Assembly (NCBI RefSeq): GCF_019966545.1
Contig: NZ_JAIMIC010000007.1
Span: forward strand, 1 to 64,000
Direction of reading: 5' to 3'
Length of the DNA: 64,000 nucleotides
From: Heliomarina baculiformis
Lineage (GTDB): Bacteria; Pseudomonadota; Alphaproteobacteria; Rhodobacterales; Rhodobacteraceae
The translations under genes and the position numbers were made by a program. How positions within the stretch are numbered: position 1 is the stretch's first letter; each line of letters starts with the position of its first letter. Below, one piece after another: positions 8,384 through 17,203 of this stretch. The notes beneath the pieces were generated by a model. It was not told the DNA's origin and made no database searches. It saw only the letters and a program-made list of their open reading frames with translations.

Positions 8384-9442
8384 ATGAGCAGCATCAAAGA
8401 AATCTACGATGCCCGCGTTAAAGCTGGCGACTTGCAGGCAGACCCCGGACAAGAGGGCGTTCTGGAGGAATTCGAACGTATCCGGGAGGCTCTGGATCAG
8501 CCTGCCAAGCGCGGTCTGTTCCGCAAGGCGCCGGAACCGCCAAAGGGGCTGTACCTTTGGGGTGGCGTCGGGCGCGGCAAGTCCATGCTGATGGATCTTT
8601 TCGTTGAAAGCCTTGACGACATCCCCGCGCGGCGGGTGCATTTCCATGCCTTCATGCAGGAAATCCACGCCGGGATGCACGATGCCCGCAAGGCCAACAC
8701 CGAAGACGCGCTGAAACCCGTGGTCGCCAAGGTGGTGGAGTCGACCCGCGTGCTGGCCTTCGACGAAATGCAGATCACCGACATCACCGATGCTATGATA
8801 GTGGGACGGCTGTTCGAGGCGCTTTTCGACAGGGGCGTCGTTGTCGTCACAACATCAAACCGGGTGCCGGACGATCTCTACCAGAATGGGCTGAACAGGC
8901 AGCTCTTCCTGCCCTTTATCGAGATCATCAAGGACAAGATGGTCGTCAAGGAACTGGCCAGCCCGCGCGATTACCGCCAGGACAGGCTGCAAGGCTCGCA
9001 GGTCTATTTCACGCCCATCAACGCCGAAAGCCGCGCCGCGATTCAGGCTGTATGGGAGGATCTGACGGGCGGACCGGCGGAACCGCTGACCCTTGTCGTG
9101 CAGAAACGCGAAGTCACCCTGCCCGCCTTTCGCAACGGCGTGGCGCGGGCGAGCTTTTACGACCTTTGCGGCAAACAGCTTGGACCGGCGGATTACCTTG
9201 CCATCGCCGAGGCCGTCCGGGTGCTGGTACTGGAAAACATCCCCACCCTGTCGCGATCCAATTTCAACGAGGCCAAACGCTTCGTGACCCTGATCGACGC
9301 GCTGTACGAAGCACGGGTCCGGTTGATCGCTTCTGCCGCGGCGGAACCTGAATGGCTCTACCTCGAAGGCGAAGGAAAGTTCGAATTCGAGCGAACAGCC
9401 TCACGACTGCGCGAAATGCAGGCCGAGGACTGGGCACGCTGA
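8384..9442 (+). CDS. zapE: Cell division protein ZapE (AFG1-like ATPase)
   Basis: 352 residues. ATPase with Walker A GGVGRGKS (60-67) and Walker B VLAFDEMQITD (about 123-133), followed by the family-specific TTSNRVPDDLYQNGL. AFG1/LACE1-type ATPases include E. coli ZapE, which associates with the Z-ring under stress and affects FtsZ bundling. The family is single-domain with this length. A TATAAA lies just upstream of the start, but it is spaced 22 bases from the nearest TTGACT, so the promoter is uncertain. The gene is divergent from the MFS transporter. Confidence 0.93.
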   Translation: MSSIKEIYDARVKAGDLQADPGQEGVLEEFERIREALDQPAKRGLFRKAPEPPKGLYLWGGVGRGKSMLMDLFVESLDDIPARRVHFHAFMQEIHAGMHDARKANTEDALKPVVAKVVESTRVLAFDEMQITDITDAMIVGRLFEALFDRGVVVVTTSNRVPDDLYQNGLNRQLFLPFIEIIKDKMVVKELASPRDYRQDRLQGSQVYFTPINAESRAAIQAVWEDLTGGPAEPLTLVVQKREVTLPAFRNGVARASFYDLCGKQLGPADYLAIAEAVRVLVLENIPTLSRSNFNEAKRFVTLIDALYEARVRLIASAAAEPEWLYLEGEGKFEFERTASRLREMQAEDWAR

Positions 9443-9541
9443 TACGGCGTATTCACCCTACTCGGGGTGGGATGTATATTCGACGCACCACCCCAAGTTG
9501 TCACCACGTCAGGCGGTGCATCCGCGTGAGGGGGCTGCAGG

Positions 9542-10675
9542 ATGTTCGACCGATCCGGTATCTGGAAGGCTCTGGCTTTTGCGGGCCTCGCGATGGCTGG
9601 CCCAGCCTGCGCCCAGTCGCTGCGGGGCTGGACTGAGTTTGAGGGACCGCTGGGCGTAAGCTGGAAGCTTTACGGACAGATCTCTGGCGGGTTCATGTCC
9701 ATCGACGATGGTTTCGAAACAGATCAGGCCCTTGTGGACAATGGAAATTCCGGCACCCGCATCGGCATCACCGGCGAGCGTGACATCGGCACCGGTATCG
9801 TCAGCTTTACCTTTGAGACCGCGTTGGGCACGCGGGGCTCATCGCAGATCGGCCAGACCAGCGTTCCGACGGATTCCATTCTCGGAAGGCGGACGCTGCG
9901 GTTTCTCGAGGTGAAATACCAAGGTCCGCTGGGGCATTATGCAATCGGACAGGGCAGCATGGCCACAGATGGGGTTGCCGAGATCGACTTTTCCGGTACC
10001 AGCCTTGCGGCCTATTCCTTTGTCAGCGGCGCAGGGGGCGGCTATAGCTTTCGCGACCAGTCCGGCACCTTGACCCCTATCATCGTATCCGGCGTGTTTC
10101 GGAACTTTGACGGCGGGCGGCGGCTGCGGATTCGCTATGACACGCCAGAATATCGGGGCTTCAGCATCGGTGCGGCGCTTGGCAAAGAGGTCGTAAATCC
10201 GAACGACGACAACACCTACAGCGACTTTTCCGTCCGCCACAGCGGTGCTTTTGGAGAGATCGAAACCAGTGTCGCGGTGGGCTACGGGCGGATCGAGACA
10301 CCGGCTGGCGCCGTGTCCGAAGCGCTGCTTGCCTCGGCATCGGCCTGGCATAAACCTTCGGGTATCAGCGTGACGCTGGCCACCGGCGCGCAGCAGCGGG
10401 GCTCGGCGGGGTCCTACGATTACCTCAAGCTCGGGTACCGGAAGGACTGGTTCATCTTGGGCGAAACACGTCTGTCCGTCGATTATTATGCCGGGCGGGA
10501 TCTGCTGTTCACCAATTCCGAGTCGCAGTCAGTCGGGGTTGCCGTAGTTCAGGACATCGACCGCTATGGGATTGAAGCATTCGTGCTTTTGCGGCGTTAC
10601 GCGATGGAGGACGCGGGCACGACCGGTTTCGAGGACGTGACCGCCTTTTTCGCAGGTGCCCGCTTCAAGTTCTGA
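9542..10675 (+). CDS. Porin-like outer-membrane beta-barrel protein
   Basis: 377 residues with an N-terminal signal peptide (cleavage after GPACA, about residue 24). The mature part is rich in alternating hydrophobic strands with Gly and aromatic residues, and ends in FAGARFKF, an outer-membrane protein C-terminus with terminal Phe. Segments such as RIGITGERDIGTG and YDTPEYRGFSIGAAL resemble Gram-negative general porins. Length and composition fit a 16-strand trimeric porin. It is convergent with folC with a 4-base gap. The specificity of the channel cannot be told. Confidence 0.8.
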   Translation: MFDRSGIWKALAFAGLAMAGPACAQSLRGWTEFEGPLGVSWKLYGQISGGFMSIDDGFETDQALVDNGNSGTRIGITGERDIGTGIVSFTFETALGTRGSSQIGQTSVPTDSILGRRTLRFLEVKYQGPLGHYAIGQGSMATDGVAEIDFSGTSLAAYSFVSGAGGGYSFRDQSGTLTPIIVSGVFRNFDGGRRLRIRYDTPEYRGFSIGAALGKEVVNPNDDNTYSDFSVRHSGAFGEIETSVAVGYGRIETPAGAVSEALLASASAWHKPSGISVTLATGAQQRGSAGSYDYLKLGYRKDWFILGETRLSVDYYAGRDLLFTNSESQSVGVAVVQDIDRYGIEAFVLLRRYAMEDAGTTGFEDVTAFFAGARFKF

Positions 10676-10679
10676 GCGG

Positions 10680-11960
10680 TCAGGACGCGTTTCCGTCGCG
10701 CAGAACAGCACCGGCCAGATAAAGCGAGCCACAGATCAGCACCCGGGCATGGGGTTCCCGGTCGAGAATCGAGGCAAGCGCGGTCTCGACCGATTCCGCG
10801 CAACTCGAAGACATTCCGACATCGGTCGCGGCCTGCGCGGTCTGTTCGGCTGGCAGGGTATTCGCCTCGCCGGGGATGGAAATCGCGGTCAGGCTTTCGA
10901 CCTCTGCCGCCAGCGGGCGCAGGTAGCCGGTGATGTCCTTGGTGTTGAGCATCCCGCAGATCAAATGCGTCGGACGCTTGGGCAGACCCGCCAGCACCCG
11001 TGCCAGCGCGATACCGGCGGCGGGGTTATGGCCTCCGTCAAGCCAGAGCTCGGCCTCTGGTGCCTGATCCGCAAGCGGTCCCTTGCTCAGGCGTTGCATC
11101 CTGGCGGGCCATTCTGCCCGGCTCACGGCAGCCTCATAAGCGGCATCGCCAAGGTCAAGATATCGCAGCGCGGCCAAGGCAGCCCCGGCGTTGTCGATCT
11201 GATGCGCCCCCGGCAGATTTGGAAGGGACAGGTCACGCAGACCGGTGTCATCGGTGTAAACAAGCCGCCCGCGTTCTTCCTGCACGTGCCAATGCTGGCC
11301 GTGAACCAGCAGTGGCGCGCCGACCCGGGCCGCCTGCCGTTCGATCACCTCAAGCGCCGCGTCCTCTTGCGGACCGACCACACAGGTTACGCCACGCTTT
11401 AGGATACCCGCCTTTTCAAAAGCGATCTCTTCCAAGGTTTCGCCAAGGAACTGCTGGTGGTCGACGGAAACGGGCGTGATCACGCAAAGCGCAGGCTTTT
11501 CGATGACATTGGTCGCGTCGAGACGCCCACCAAGCCCGACTTCGAGCAGGGTGTAATCCGCCTGCGACCGGGCAAAGGCCAGCAGCGCGGCGCAGGTCGT
11601 AATCTCGAAATAGGTGATCGCGCCATCGCCATTGGCCCGATAGCATTCATCGAGAACCTTCTTCAGTTCCTCTTCGGAGATCAGATCCCCGGCCAGGCGG
11701 ATGCGTTCGTGAAACCGGGCAAGATGCGGTGAGGTATAGACATGGGCGCTCTGGCCCGCGCCCTCGATCCCGGCACGGATCATCGCAAGGGTCGATCCCT
11801 TGCCATTGGTCCCCGCGACATGGATCACTGGCGGCAGTGACCGTTCCGGATTGCCCAGCGCACCGAGCAGACGCCAGACCCGGTCCAGCGTCAGATCGAT
11901 GATCTTCGGGTGCAGCGCCATCATCCGTTGCAGGATGACGTCGGAACCTGCCGTGGTCAT
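10680..11960 (-). CDS. folC: Bifunctional folylpolyglutamate synthase / dihydrofolate synthase
   Basis: 426 residues. The ATP-binding loop is HVAGTNGKGST (47-57), followed by the family stretch TSPHLARFHERI. The enzyme adds L-glutamate to dihydropteroate and to folates in the cytoplasm. Its ATG overlaps the accD stop by four bases, so accD-folC is a coupled operon, a common arrangement in bacteria. Whether both activities are present cannot be read from the sequence, but most bacterial FolC proteins are bifunctional. Confidence 0.96.
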   Translation of the reverse strand: MTTAGSDVILQRMMALHPKIIDLTLDRVWRLLGALGNPERSLPPVIHVAGTNGKGSTLAMIRAGIEGAGQSAHVYTSPHLARFHERIRLAGDLISEEELKKVLDECYRANGDGAITYFEITTCAALLAFARSQADYTLLEVGLGGRLDATNVIEKPALCVITPVSVDHQQFLGETLEEIAFEKAGILKRGVTCVVGPQEDAALEVIERQAARVGAPLLVHGQHWHVQEERGRLVYTDDTGLRDLSLPNLPGAHQIDNAGAALAALRYLDLGDAAYEAAVSRAEWPARMQRLSKGPLADQAPEAELWLDGGHNPAAGIALARVLAGLPKRPTHLICGMLNTKDITGYLRPLAAEVESLTAISIPGEANTLPAEQTAQAATDVGMSSSCAESVETALASILDREPHARVLICGSLYLAGAVLRDGNAS

Positions 11961-12949
11961 TTGAGCGGTTTTTGCGGCGTCGGCGCCGGTGCAGGCTTCG
12001 CCGCGGATGCACCGGGTTCGGCAACAGGTGCGGTTGCGGCAGCGACCGGGTCGACTTTTTCCGTCTTTTCCGGGGCCGGAAGATCACCGCGCACGGCAGG
12101 CGGCATGCCAAGCAGCATCCGGGTGATGGTGATCAGTTCTTCACGCATCTCGGTGCGCGGGGTCACACGGTCGAGCATGCCATGATCCAGCAGGTATTCC
12201 GCACGCTGGAACCCATCGGGCAGCTTTTCGCGGATGGTTTGCTCAATTACGCGCGGCCCTGCGAAACAGATCAGCGCGTTGGGTTCGGCGATATGCACAT
12301 CGCCCAGCATCGCGTAAGACGCCGTCACACCGCCCGTGGTCGGGTGGGTCAACACGACGATATAGGGAAGACCCGCCTCTTTCAGCATCTGGACCGCAAC
12401 CGTGGTGCGCGGCATTTGCATCAGGCTCAGGATGCCTTCCTGCATGCGCGCGCCGCCGGCTGCCGAGAACAGGATCAACGGGCGCTTGAGCTTAACCGCC
12501 TCTTCTGCGGCGGCAAGGATCGCGTTGCCGACGTACATACCCATCGACCCGCCCATAAAGGAAAAGTCCTGCGCGGCGGCGATGATCGGGGTACGTCCGA
12601 TTTCACCCGAAGCGACCAGCATCGCCTCTTTTTCGCCAGTGGTCTTCTGCGCGGTGCGCATACGGTCGGGATAGCGTTTCTGGTCGCGAAATTGCAGTGG
12701 ATCGGCCAGCGGTTCGGGAACTTTCACCTCATTGAACACGCCGCCATCGAACAACGCCTTGAACCGGTCGCGCGGCGTGATGTTCATGTGGTGACCGCAA
12801 TTGGTGCAGACGTTAAGGTTTTCCGTCAGCTCGCGATGGAACAGCATGGTGCCACATTCGTCGCATTTCTGCCAAAGATTCTCGGGCGTTTCCCGGCGCG
12901 AAAAGATCGAATTTATCCGCGGGCGGACGTAGTTGGTAATCCAGTTCAT
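11957..12949 (-). CDS. accD: Acetyl-CoA carboxylase carboxyltransferase subunit beta
   Basis: 330 residues from the ATG at 12949, whose product begins MNWITNYVRPRI as in other alphaproteobacterial AccD proteins; a longer frame adds 21 implausible residues. The zinc ribbon is C29, C32, C48 and C51, followed by the crotonase-fold carboxyltransferase core with GGARMQEG. It pairs with AccA to transfer CO2 from carboxybiotin to acetyl-CoA in fatty acid synthesis. The last ~40 residues are a Pro/Ala/Glu-rich tail, probably disordered. It is coupled to folC. Confidence 0.97.
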   Translation of the reverse strand: MNWITNYVRPRINSIFSRRETPENLWQKCDECGTMLFHRELTENLNVCTNCGHHMNITPRDRFKALFDGGVFNEVKVPEPLADPLQFRDQKRYPDRMRTAQKTTGEKEAMLVASGEIGRTPIIAAAQDFSFMGGSMGMYVGNAILAAAEEAVKLKRPLILFSAAGGARMQEGILSLMQMPRTTVAVQMLKEAGLPYIVVLTHPTTGGVTASYAMLGDVHIAEPNALICFAGPRVIEQTIREKLPDGFQRAEYLLDHGMLDRVTPRTEMREELITITRMLLGMPPAVRGDLPAPEKTEKVDPVAAATAPVAEPGASAAKPAPAPTPQKPLK

Positions 12950-13012
12950 GCAGTCGGCCTTTTGCTGGCGAGGTCGTGGCCCCCAGATAAGCCCCGCCCC
13001 GGTGAATTGCAA

Positions 13013-13918
13013 TCAGCGGCGAATGGCAAGCCGCGCGGCAAGCCAGCTGACGACGATAAAGCCAAAGTCGACGAGCATCCAACTGCGCAGGTTTTCCGTT
13101 TCAGACAGGCTGAACGGTGTCGTGGCAAGGGCCAGACCGCTGAGCGAATCCGGCACAGACACGATCAGGATGGCGGTGACATTGTTTATCATGTGCAGCG
13201 CAATCGCCGGTCCCAGCGTTCCGGCCCGCGCCGTTATGTCCGCAGCCATGACACCGAAACCAAAAGCCCAGACCGCGATGAGGGCCGCATTCGCCCCTGC
13301 CTGTGCCGGGACATAGTGGCCGATACCAAAGAGAATCGCCGGCACTACCATCCATACGAGCGGAGAGCGGAACCGCGCCGCGAGCGACTGCTGGATATAG
13401 CCGCGAAACAGGATTTCCTCGCTTGCGACCTGTGTCAGCACCGCCAGCAGCGAAATCGGCAACAGCGCCAGCCAAATACCAACCGGCAGGTTGGACTCCA
13501 GCGGTTCGCCCATGTCATAGGGCGGCAGGATCATCACCAGAATGCCAAGCATGACGACCAGCACCGCAACCCGCAGGAATTGCCGGATCGCCAGTGGCAG
13601 CGGCCCGATCATCGACAGGGGCGATCTTTGCTGCACCAGCCGGGCCGCGACGAAAATGCCAAGGATCACGAAACCAAAGCTGAACAGCAGCAAAAGCAGG
13701 GTCAGTGGCGTGTTGCCTTCACCGTTGGCGGGATTGAGCAACTCGCGCTGGAAGTCCGGCGAGACCACGCCAAGAACGGTCCGCATCGCGAACCCTGCGA
13801 AAAACGTGACAAAGCCCGCGACGATCAAACCTAGCAAAAGCCGCCAGATCTGCGGTTTTTCGCGGGCCGTTGCGACGAGGTTCTCGTGCGGGCGATAGGC
13901 GCCTTCAGGCATCCGCAT
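13013..13918 (-). CDS. CPBP family intramembrane glutamic protease
   Basis: 301 residues with about eight membrane helices. The Abi/CAAX-like catalytic motifs are present: EE at 167-168 followed by R172 (SEEILFRGY), H201 in GIGHYVP and H242/N246 in ALHMINN. CPBP proteins cleave within the membrane or act as self-immunity or signalling proteases; the target here is unknown. Its start overlaps the end of the ABC-like gene upstream by 14 bases on the same strand, so the two are translationally linked and may work together. Confidence 0.9.
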   Translation of the reverse strand: MRMPEGAYRPHENLVATAREKPQIWRLLLGLIVAGFVTFFAGFAMRTVLGVVSPDFQRELLNPANGEGNTPLTLLLLLFSFGFVILGIFVAARLVQQRSPLSMIGPLPLAIRQFLRVAVLVVMLGILVMILPPYDMGEPLESNLPVGIWLALLPISLLAVLTQVASEEILFRGYIQQSLAARFRSPLVWMVVPAILFGIGHYVPAQAGANAALIAVWAFGFGVMAADITARAGTLGPAIALHMINNVTAILIVSVPDSLSGLALATTPFSLSETENLRSWMLVDFGFIVVSWLAARLAIRR

Positions 13919-16900
13919 GTCCGCCGTAGCTCTTGGTGCTGAAGCTGGTCATCGATGACATCTGGTCGTTGTCGAGGTTTTGCGCACGCAGGCGACTGGC
14001 GGCAGAACTCAGGTGCCCACCCATGGTTTCAAGCAATTGTACCGCCACCGACGGATCCGTTTCGATGACCGTGCGGAATTCCTCGGCCCCGATCCGCAGA
14101 AACATGCTTGGCTCCGTCGCGACGAGATCCGTCTGGCGCACCTGTCCAGTTATCACCGACAGGTCGCCGATGAGACGCCCGGGATTGATCACAGTAAGCG
14201 GCGGTGTATCCGCATCCCCATGGGGCCAGCGCAATTCGGCCTGACCGGACAGGCAGAGATAGGCGGCATCGGGTTTCTCGCCGGTAGAAAAGACAACCTG
14301 CTCGGTGTCAGCCTCGTACCACTTGGCCGAAAAGGCCAGCAGCCGCAGGTTGCGCGGGCTGAGTTTTGCAAAGAGTTCGGTTTTGGCAAGCGCCCTGATC
14401 TTGCGCTGAAGATCGGCCGTTGCCTTTTCCGACATCTTTTTCTGGCCCGAGCAATCGGTCCCGGCGACCCTACCATCCACGATCTCGACGAAAAAGTCAT
14501 ACTCGCCCGGGTTCTCGAACCGGTCTTCGAGAAACAGGATGGTGGTATTAGGCAGAAGATCGCGCAGCTTGGCTCTTGTCTGCGCCCGGCTTTCGGAATC
14601 GTGGCTCGCCAGCGCGTGATCCATCAACAGGATATCCGGACGTTTGATGGCAGCGCGGGTAAAGGCCGATCGTTCCTGAAGCAGGGTCGGCAGGTTCGCA
14701 CCGCCCAGCCCGATGTGCATGTCGTAGATGATCGCCGCGGCGCGTTTGCGCATGTCATGCTCACTCATCACTTCGGCCACCACCTCTTCGACGGCATCGG
14801 CCTTGGCCCCTGCCATGATCGAGACCCTGCCAAAGATCGCGTTCTCGATGACCGTCAGTCTTTGCATATAGGTGTCGGCCCGGATCGGTTCAAAGAGATC
14901 GCTGACGTAATTGCGCAACTCGTCGACCTTGGCGCGACGGATTTCGAGGATTTCCTGCTTGTACTGATCGGGAAAGCTCGGGCCGATCTGCTCGGCCGTG
15001 AGCAGGAAGGGAACAGTCAGCATCAGCGCCCTTTCCTCGGCCGACAGAGCACCATTGCCCCGTGCAGCGCGCTTTATCGCGATGTCATTCAGGCGCGCGT
15101 AGACTTCGTCGCTGATGCCAAGACGGCGGAATAGCGGGTGATCGGTGCCGTCGAGTCCGAAGGTCTGGCGCAGAGTCTCGATAACCGCCTGCGCGACATT
15201 CAAAGCTTCGCCGTCGAGCCTTTCTTCTCGCAGCATTTCGACGAAACGCGGATTTCGCGCCAGTTTCTCCGGCGGGATGTCCTGTGTTGGCGTCGCAAAG
15301 AACAGGTTGCCGCCCAGCGGCATCGCCGGGTTAAACGCATCCGGGTCGAACCGGTAGACAACGTCGCTTAGCCCTCTGGCCCGCAGCCTTTCGGCGATTT
15401 CGGGGCGCAGGGCCACGATATCCGCTGCGAGATTCTTGTGAATCTCGGGATCGAAGGTGGTGCGCAGGGTGCGGCGGAACATCTGCTCATCAATCCCCAT
15501 TGCCTCGAGCAACTGGAACCACCAGTCCCGGATTTCGGTCGCGTTCGAAAGCCCGGCCAAATCGGGATCGATCCACTTCACATCAAGCGGATCGGTGCTG
15601 TTCCCCGACCGCTGTGCTTCGCTCAGCTTGCGGTCTTTGCCCTGCGGATCCCATATCACCGACTGCGGTTTGATCCGAAGCGGCATCAACAGGTTATCGG
15701 CCAGCGTACCCTCGAAAATGTAAGGCCGTGAATGTGCATAACCGATACGCGTCGCGATGATCGACTGGTGCAGAGACTCGAGCGGATAGCCGGACACGGT
15801 GATCCAGCCACGGGTTGGCGTGATCTCGCGGGTCAGAAGCCGGGCTATGGCAGCCCTCTCGTTTTCTCCGGTACTTTGGATTGCGACACGACCGCCGGCA
15901 GGGATTGTTAGGCTCACGTCTTCGAGCACGGCATTACCGTCTTCGTCCTGAACCGAGACCTTGTGGAATTCTATATCGCCGTTCAGATGCGGAATCATGT
16001 CCGGCTCACCGTCGAAGAGCTCGGGGGCGATCATGTTTTTCGGGGCAAAGCGTTCTGTCACGACCTTCCAGCGCAGCGACATATCCTGAACCTGGTTATA
16101 ATAGGTCAAAAGCTCTTTCCACGGCGCGCTCAGATCCTTGTAGGCCGCAAGACCAGCCACCAGGGCGCCGACGGTAATATCGCCCTGAATCGCTAGATAA
16201 CCACCTACGGAATAAAAGAAAAACGGCGTGAGATGCCCGATCATGTTGTTCAGGAACTTCATAAAGAATTTCTTTTGGTAGATCTGAAAGCGGATATCGA
16301 ACAACCGCCCCAGCCGGTCGGTGAACTGGGCAAGCCGATAACGCCAGCCGCCATTCGCGCGCAGGTCACTGATCCCGGCGGCGGTTTCGCCGATCTCGGA
16401 ACTGAAGGCGCGGATTTCCTGAATCCGGTCCTTGTTCAGCAGGTTGATCTGACGTTGCAGGCGCGGGATCAGCCATGCCTGAAGCGGGATCAGCGCGACA
16501 GAAGCAAGGCCGAACCAGATGCTCTGGGCAAACAGGAAGATCAGGATCGTCATCATCTGGCCGAACTGAAAGGCAGGCTGTGCGACCGCGTCGCCCATCA
16601 GCCCGCCCATCGGTTCCGCCTCGGAGGTGATCATCGACACCAGTTCGCCCTGACTGGTGGTGCGGAAATATGGCACCGGAAAGCGCATCATGCGCGAAAT
16701 CAGCTGGTATCGCAGCCGCCGCAGCATCCGTTCGGACAAGACACCTTTCATGGTGTTGATGCGCATCTTCATCATGCCGCTCAAAAGGACGGCGGCAAGG
16801 AAGGCAAAACAGAGCAACAGCAGGTATTCGACCTGCGTCATGGTCAGACCGAAGGCCTCGACTGTGCCGCTGGGTGCGCCGATTGCATCGTTGATGATCC

Positions 16901-17018
16901 GCTTGGGCAGTTCCAGCGAGGCATAAAGGAAGGGAAAGGAAACCAGCGTGAAAAACAGCAGGAGTATCTGCTGGCGCTTGGAATGCTTCCAGATGAAAGA
17001 AAACAGGGTACGGTCCAT
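13905..17018 (-). CDS. ABC exporter-like protein with degenerate ATPase, large insertion and C-terminal cNMP-binding domain
   Basis: 1037 residues from the ATG at 17018, which has a GGAAGGA site; a frame extending to 17084 adds 22 unlikely residues. Residues 10-320 are a six-helix type-I exporter membrane domain. The nucleotide-binding domain starts near 348, but its Walker A position reads VAIQSTGENERAAIARLL (378-395), without GKS/T. The LSGGQ position reads LPTLL (777-781) and Walker B ends in MDH rather than DE (799-801). About 300 extra residues (445-770) lie between the two halves. Residues 880-1000 form a cyclic-nucleotide-binding-type domain. Active transport by ATP hydrolysis therefore looks unlikely for this chain alone. 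It is cotranscribed with the CPBP protease. Confidence 0.85.
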   Translation of the reverse strand: MDRTLFSFIWKHSKRQQILLLFFTLVSFPFLYASLELPKRIINDAIGAPSGTVEAFGLTMTQVEYLLLLCFAFLAAVLLSGMMKMRINTMKGVLSERMLRRLRYQLISRMMRFPVPYFRTTSQGELVSMITSEAEPMGGLMGDAVAQPAFQFGQMMTILIFLFAQSIWFGLASVALIPLQAWLIPRLQRQINLLNKDRIQEIRAFSSEIGETAAGISDLRANGGWRYRLAQFTDRLGRLFDIRFQIYQKKFFMKFLNNMIGHLTPFFFYSVGGYLAIQGDITVGALVAGLAAYKDLSAPWKELLTYYNQVQDMSLRWKVVTERFAPKNMIAPELFDGEPDMIPHLNGDIEFHKVSVQDEDGNAVLEDVSLTIPAGGRVAIQSTGENERAAIARLLTREITPTRGWITVSGYPLESLHQSIIATRIGYAHSRPYIFEGTLADNLLMPLRIKPQSVIWDPQGKDRKLSEAQRSGNSTDPLDVKWIDPDLAGLSNATEIRDWWFQLLEAMGIDEQMFRRTLRTTFDPEIHKNLAADIVALRPEIAERLRARGLSDVVYRFDPDAFNPAMPLGGNLFFATPTQDIPPEKLARNPRFVEMLREERLDGEALNVAQAVIETLRQTFGLDGTDHPLFRRLGISDEVYARLNDIAIKRAARGNGALSAEERALMLTVPFLLTAEQIGPSFPDQYKQEILEIRRAKVDELRNYVSDLFEPIRADTYMQRLTVIENAIFGRVSIMAGAKADAVEEVVAEVMSEHDMRKRAAAIIYDMHIGLGGANLPTLLQERSAFTRAAIKRPDILLMDHALASHDSESRAQTRAKLRDLLPNTTILFLEDRFENPGEYDFFVEIVDGRVAGTDCSGQKKMSEKATADLQRKIRALAKTELFAKLSPRNLRLLAFSAKWYEADTEQVVFSTGEKPDAAYLCLSGQAELRWPHGDADTPPLTVINPGRLIGDLSVITGQVRQTDLVATEPSMFLRIGAEEFRTVIETDPSVAVQLLETMGGHLSSAASRLRAQNLDNDQMSSMTSFSTKSYGGHADA

Positions 17019-17203
17019 GCCCGTCCTTCCGTTCGTGCCGAGGGTGTGCCGAAAATGCCGAAATAAAATTTCTGCAGCAGGCACGTAAGGCTAATCATTG
17101 CAGGTTTGAAAACAAGGTGCATTGATGCACAGATCGCTAGATACTTGTAGAGAGCGAAACAGCGCTTTATTGCGGAATTGCAACGAATCCGGGGAGCAAA
17201 GCC

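Noticed and set aside
17019-17203. Leader peptide or riboswitch before ilvD
   Set aside because: No run of branched-chain codons or stable alternative hairpins could be recognised in the 185-base spacer.
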